Source of the DNA: Malania oleifera
Lineage: Eukaryota > Streptophyta > Magnoliopsida > Santalales > Ximeniaceae
Direction: 5' to 3'
Length of the DNA stretch: 64,000 bases
Assembly: GCF_029873635.1 (NCBI RefSeq)
Contig: NC_080422.1
Span: 19,124,095-19,188,094, forward strand
The position numbers and the translations under genes were made by a program. The notes beneath the pieces are model-generated. The model was not told the origin of the DNA and made no database searches. It saw nothing but the letters and a program-made list of their open reading frames with translations. Positions 59,941 through 64,000 of the stretch are shown piece by piece. Position 1 is the stretch's first letter, and each line of letters starts with the position of its first letter.

Positions 59941-62146
59941 TAGTGTAGATTACAGGCATAAAAAATTTGAACTATTTTAAAGATATAGTCATTAAGCATA
60001 CAAAACAATTTAACCGGTCATTTAAAAGATAAAAAATGACATGATGAACAAGGCCAAATCAGAAATATGCAAAAGTCATTTCAATTTACGCACAACAAAT
60101 GACTCCACAAAGATTGGAATTTAAAAACATGCGGCATATGAGAAAATAAGTTTAAGTCTAAACATGATCTAACAAGTTCATATACATTTCATGCCAAGTC
60201 GATGAACCAGTTATGCAACACCCTTAAAAATTTTAAAATTTCATGACATACAATTTTTAACACTGAATAGCACAAGTCATGAAGGCATTTAAGCACACAA
60301 GTAAGACATAAAATATATTCCATATAAGCTCATTTCTTATACATATATCCCCTTATGATTTTCGATAAAGACAAGGGGCGAAGCTTGCTAAAAAAGAAAC
60401 TTTAAATAAAGTTCAAGCAAGCAAATGTTTTTTTGGCTTGGCATTTAAGTGCAATCCATAATATGAGCAGAAAAAGCTAACCACATAGATCCTAAAGATA
60501 CTATAAAATTTATGAACAGGGATTATATAACAAAACCCAAGACACTGTGGCAAACAAAATATTTCCATTTATAATATTCAATAAAGACATTACAATAAAG
60601 CACAAGCCACAATGATTTCCGAATCCAAATCTAAGCTAGAAATGTTGTGAGTACAACAAGATAGAAAAATAATTTCTCGGTGCTCCCCCTACCAATTTGA
60701 ATGCATGCTTAGATTATGATAATTACTTATACTGATATTGATTGTGAAAATTCATTAAGAGTTTGAACAATATAAATACTATTTTCATTCTTAACCAATT
60801 TTACTAAATATATGTCAAACAATTTGTGTCCCATCAGTAAAATCTTTCCTAGAACACATATGCGCTAAAAATCAAGCACTAAGTCAAGCATGGTGTTCAT
60901 GCGTACCAAGAACAATCCATATCAAAGATAATTCAATAAAGACAGGATATGATGTTCAAGGTGCCTAGAAAAACTTTAGACTGAAAAAAATAGAAACAAT
61001 GAAAGTGTGAGTCCATAAAGCATGTGACTTTAGTCCCTTTTCATAAGGATGGGGCTTATGCTCCCCGGTATAGTCTCACACACACATAAGTGCATTTACG
61101 CTCAAGGATGAATTTCATTTAAGCACATCCATCATATGTTCATCCTTCTAAATATTACTCAGCATGCAAGAGATTATAGACATTAAGCTCATGTTCATTT
61201 TCCTTAGAGTGGGGCTTAAACTCCCCATGCATATTTGCATGCACACATACTCGCAATCTAGTTCAAGGATGATAGTCATTTAAAAGCATTCCTCATATGT
61301 CCATCCTTTCCAAAGAATTTTAGCATGTAGAAAATATTAATCATTCAGCACACAACTTGACATATTGCATTTTAATTTAAAACATGATAGCCAATCAAGG
61401 CTATACTTCAAAGGTAATGCAAAAGGGGACGAACATGAAAATAACACAACTCGGGATACTCAATGAGTATGTGATAAGTGAATGTTGCCCCTATGTCATG
61501 CAAATTCCTAGTCAATGGACCATCATCAAAATATGGGACGTTCAATTTAAAAGGATGATACTCTACCATTTGGGTCCTGAGTGAAAGTACATAAACAAAA
61601 GAATTTGACCAAATGGTGTCCGTGAACTAGTTCCTCCTAGGATGACAAGATGTGTACATGTTTTTTAATTTAAATAGTGGTTTTGATTTTACATGTACAG
61701 GTCTATTCAATTATTTGGCATCCTATGAAGGGGAAATGAGCTGCTTATACAAATTATGAATAATTCTACTAAGTATACCACCCATTATAAGCACTTCTTT
61801 AAACGCAACTACGCTGGTTATCTATAAAGGCATTTTGTCATTTGACCAGTGCAATCTTCCCTAAATGTTCACGTGCATGCATCTTCAACTAAGGATGAAA
61901 ATAAATATTTTATGTTTCACTCATCCTTTCAAAAATTATTTTAGTATGCATTAACTTATTTTCAACTTATTGCATGCTTTATAATCTTTAATTATGTTGG
62001 GAAAGTCTAACGAAATTTCAGCAGCATGCCATTTGTAAATAGAAAATTTTCAAAAAATTCATGTACCTGAAATCTGATAGATCCACGCAAACAATTCAAA
62101 AATAATCTGCACAATGCAGATGCCATTCAGTTTAAGCATGCAAGAA
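59941..62146 (-). other. Non-coding internal part of the SIRE-like element B
   Basis: No retroelement domain is recognisable on either strand, although intact SIRE elements carry several kilobases of pol here. The DNA is AT-rich. It includes two imperfect copies of a block of about 180 bases (about 61030-61150 and 61196-61315), each with GGATGGGGCTTATGCTCCCC or GAGTGGGGCTTAAACTCCCC and an AAGGATGA...TCATCCTT pair. The short frame 61384-61584 has no recognisable content. Confidence 0.5.
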
Positions 62147-63576
62147 CCTATTTCCACTACCAGGGTGCAATTCACATCACTGCATCAGTCATGCAGGAGG
62201 CATTAAAGACAAGTATACATTTCATTAGACAATCAAAATAAACTATCCATTAAATAATATAATAATTTGCAAGCAATGGACAGTGGCATTCAGTTCAAAT
62301 AAATTATCAATCAAATATATTTGAAATTTAAGCGAAGGATGGATATATGCATTTATTGCACAAGTCATCCAATAAACAAAATTAGATAAGCATAGCATAA
62401 TATATTGCTTATCAGATATATTTTGAAAAAAAAAAAAAAAACAAGGCTGCTCCCCCTTAATTATGCAGCCAAAGAATTTTATATTGAATTAAAAATATTT
62501 GGCATAACTAATATTTTCTAATATGGGGATGAGTTTATGAATTCCTTAAATTTATTTTATCATTTGAAAATGATTTATCATTTAAGCTCAATGATGATAT
62601 ATATGCAATACTTTGATAAAATTCCTAAACCACAATCTCAACATGATGGAGAAAACATGCTATACTTAAGATTTTCAAATTTATGCATATATAGCATCAA
62701 GAATCTTATAGCAATTAAAAACATTTTGTCCATTTGAATAGGATTTATTTAAACAAGCTATAGCCAATATATATATTAACCAATCATAATTATATGTATA
62801 TATATTAAGCTTAGATTGGATGTGATCACTAAGACTCATGTATTGGCTATATTTTCTTAGGGTTCTCAATATAACAATATTGTATATTAAAATTTGAACT
62901 TTTAAGCACAAATACCATTTAAGCATTCAGAACATTATAACCCCTTAAATATTTTATCATAAAATATTATGAGTATAAAAAGAATTCTTTCAAAGTACAC
63001 CTCATAAGATGGTATGCAATTATAAATAAGTTTCATGATTCAAATGAAATTCAACTCAATATAATAAGCATCATGAATCTGACATGAAATAATCAATGAA
63101 TCAGAAGGAGGATAGATATACCTTTATGTTTTACTCCTTCTTAGACGTGTAAGCTGAAGGTGGCGTTCTCCTCTCTCTCAGATTTTTCAACATTTTTATG
63201 GTTTCCAAAATCCTTAGGACTACTATAAAACATAAAATTTACAAGAATATTAGTAGCCAAGGCACAATACAGTATGCATGACACTCAAATGATATGCATT
63301 AGGTTCAAGTCATGCACTTTCAAATCATTTTCATGTTTGGGAAACTACGCATTAAAAATCATTTTCAATGGGATATGATTTCCTTTGTCGAACCCTTTTC
63401 CAAAACCTCTGATCAACTTATTTTACAAAAATGTTTATTTTTAATTTTTGAACGGTAAAATCTATACAATTAAAAGAGTGGAGGATTTGCAAAGGGTTAA
63501 CCCTCAAAATAGGGATACACTGAAAATGAGTCATTGCAATCTTTATGCAAATAGCGGTTAAGCTTATTGCAACCTC
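62147..63576 (-). mobile_element. SIRE-like internal region, copy B
   Basis: It aligns along its length with 56226-57678, including the A-run (62425-62441), the AGGATGGATATATGCATTTA motif (about 62337) and the decayed Gag start near 63400-63440. The offset between copies is about 5.9 kb. Confidence 0.72.
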
Positions 63577-63588
63577 GCCCTAATACCA
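63577..63588 (-). promoter_or_regulatory. Primer binding site, iMet type, mutated
   Basis: The minus strand reads TGGTATTAGGGC, two changes from TGGTATCAGAGC, at the same place as in copy A. Confidence 0.75.
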
Positions 63589-63590
63589 AT

Positions 63591-63922
63591 TGTTAGAATT
63601 TGTATGATCCCAAAAGCGGATGAATTGGGTTTTAAAAATATTTTGGCTAATTTAAACAATTACACCGATTTACCACATATCATATCTCATTCATAATACA
63701 AACGTGTATGTGAATTAATAAAACGATTATTGAAGATATACACGTAGAACATACCTCATTTGAAATAGAGGTGTTCATGCAAATAACTATAACTATAATT
63801 GAGAGCATACACATGAGGAAATTTAAGTGTGAAAATATGAATGAGATAGAGAGAGAGTGATACACAATATTTGTTATCGAGGTTTGGCCAAACCAACCTA
63901 CGTCCCTGCCTTGGGCATACCT
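63591..63922 (-). mobile_element. SIRE-like LTR B (truncated)
   Basis: It aligns with 57693-58018 (ACCAACCTACGTCCC and the preceding GTTATCGAGGTTTGG). The match to LTR A stops at about 63922, inside the R-U5 part. Confidence 0.78.
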
Positions 63923-64000
63923 GCGAGCCTAATCTGCTCGCTTACCTGGATTACCTGAAAAAATATTAAGGTAATGGGATAAGATGACGCTCAGTAAGAC
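63923..64000. mobile_element. Start of another repeat, possibly a Del/Tekay-like LTR
   Basis: After the break in LTR B comes TTACCTGGATTACCTGAAAA and then GATAAGATGACGCTCAGTAA. The last block resembles GATGAGATACCTCTCAGTAA in the Del/Tekay-like LTR (27112-27131). Too little is present for a firm call. Confidence 0.4.

Overview
The window looks like plant heterochromatin. I see no host gene, tRNA or rRNA, and almost every base can be assigned to LTR retrotransposons or to tandem repeats. Only plant lineages are represented: Athila-type and Tat-type Ty3/gypsy elements, Del/Tekay-like Ty3/gypsy elements with LTRs of about 2.3 kb, and SIRE/Maximus-like Ty1/copia elements with LTRs of about 2 kb and iMet-tRNA primer sites. 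Athila and Tat elements and satellites usually mark pericentromeric DNA. I infer a flowering plant with a repeat-rich genome and cannot name the species.

Left block (1-20309). A Del/Tekay-like element on the + strand (protease and RT, 19048-20309) was invaded by an Athila-like cluster of the form LTR - internal - LTR - internal - LTR (LTRs at <1-3948, 8499-10442 and about 17184-19047). Both full-length internal segments lack the RT, RNase H and integrase core at the same junction, and all three gag copies carry the same stop codon. The second internal segment is itself a recombinant dimer with a junction near 12893-12955. The first LTR is split by a solo SIRE-type LTR (493-2824) flanked by the 5-bp duplication GAAGA.

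Middle block (20310-38570). A broken SIRE-like copia element (LTR 20310-22329, primer site, gag, protease) sits in the Del RT. Two truncated SIRE-type LTRs follow. A Tat-type integrase on the - strand (26233-26761 and 37233-37655) is split by a 10.47-kb Del/Tekay-like element with two LTRs (26762-29036 and 34948-37232; duplications GTTTA/GTCTA). That element is itself split by a solo SIRE-type LTR (31373-33592; duplication CTTGC). This gives three clear nesting levels.

Satellite block (about 38580-55736). About 17.2 kb of a 60-bp tandem repeat, roughly 285 monomers, has variant monomers, a recurring three-monomer marker and long internal block duplications. On its right, 55737-56225 looks like a retrotransposon 3' UTR, a polypurine tract and the start of an LTR (TGTCGACACCCC). 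The satellite may therefore have expanded from the hypervariable 3' UTR of a Tat-type element.

Right block (56226-64000). A SIRE-like family on the - strand is arranged as LTR - internal - LTR - internal with a 5.9-kb period. Only a gag relic is recognisable inside. At about 63922 the second LTR gives way to sequence resembling a Del/Tekay LTR.

All retroelement reading frames are broken, and many stops are explained by C-to-T or G-to-A changes, as expected of old methylated copies. Five SIRE-type LTRs share one design: a cluster of short palindromic motifs just upstream of a TATA box, with a different motif core in most of them.
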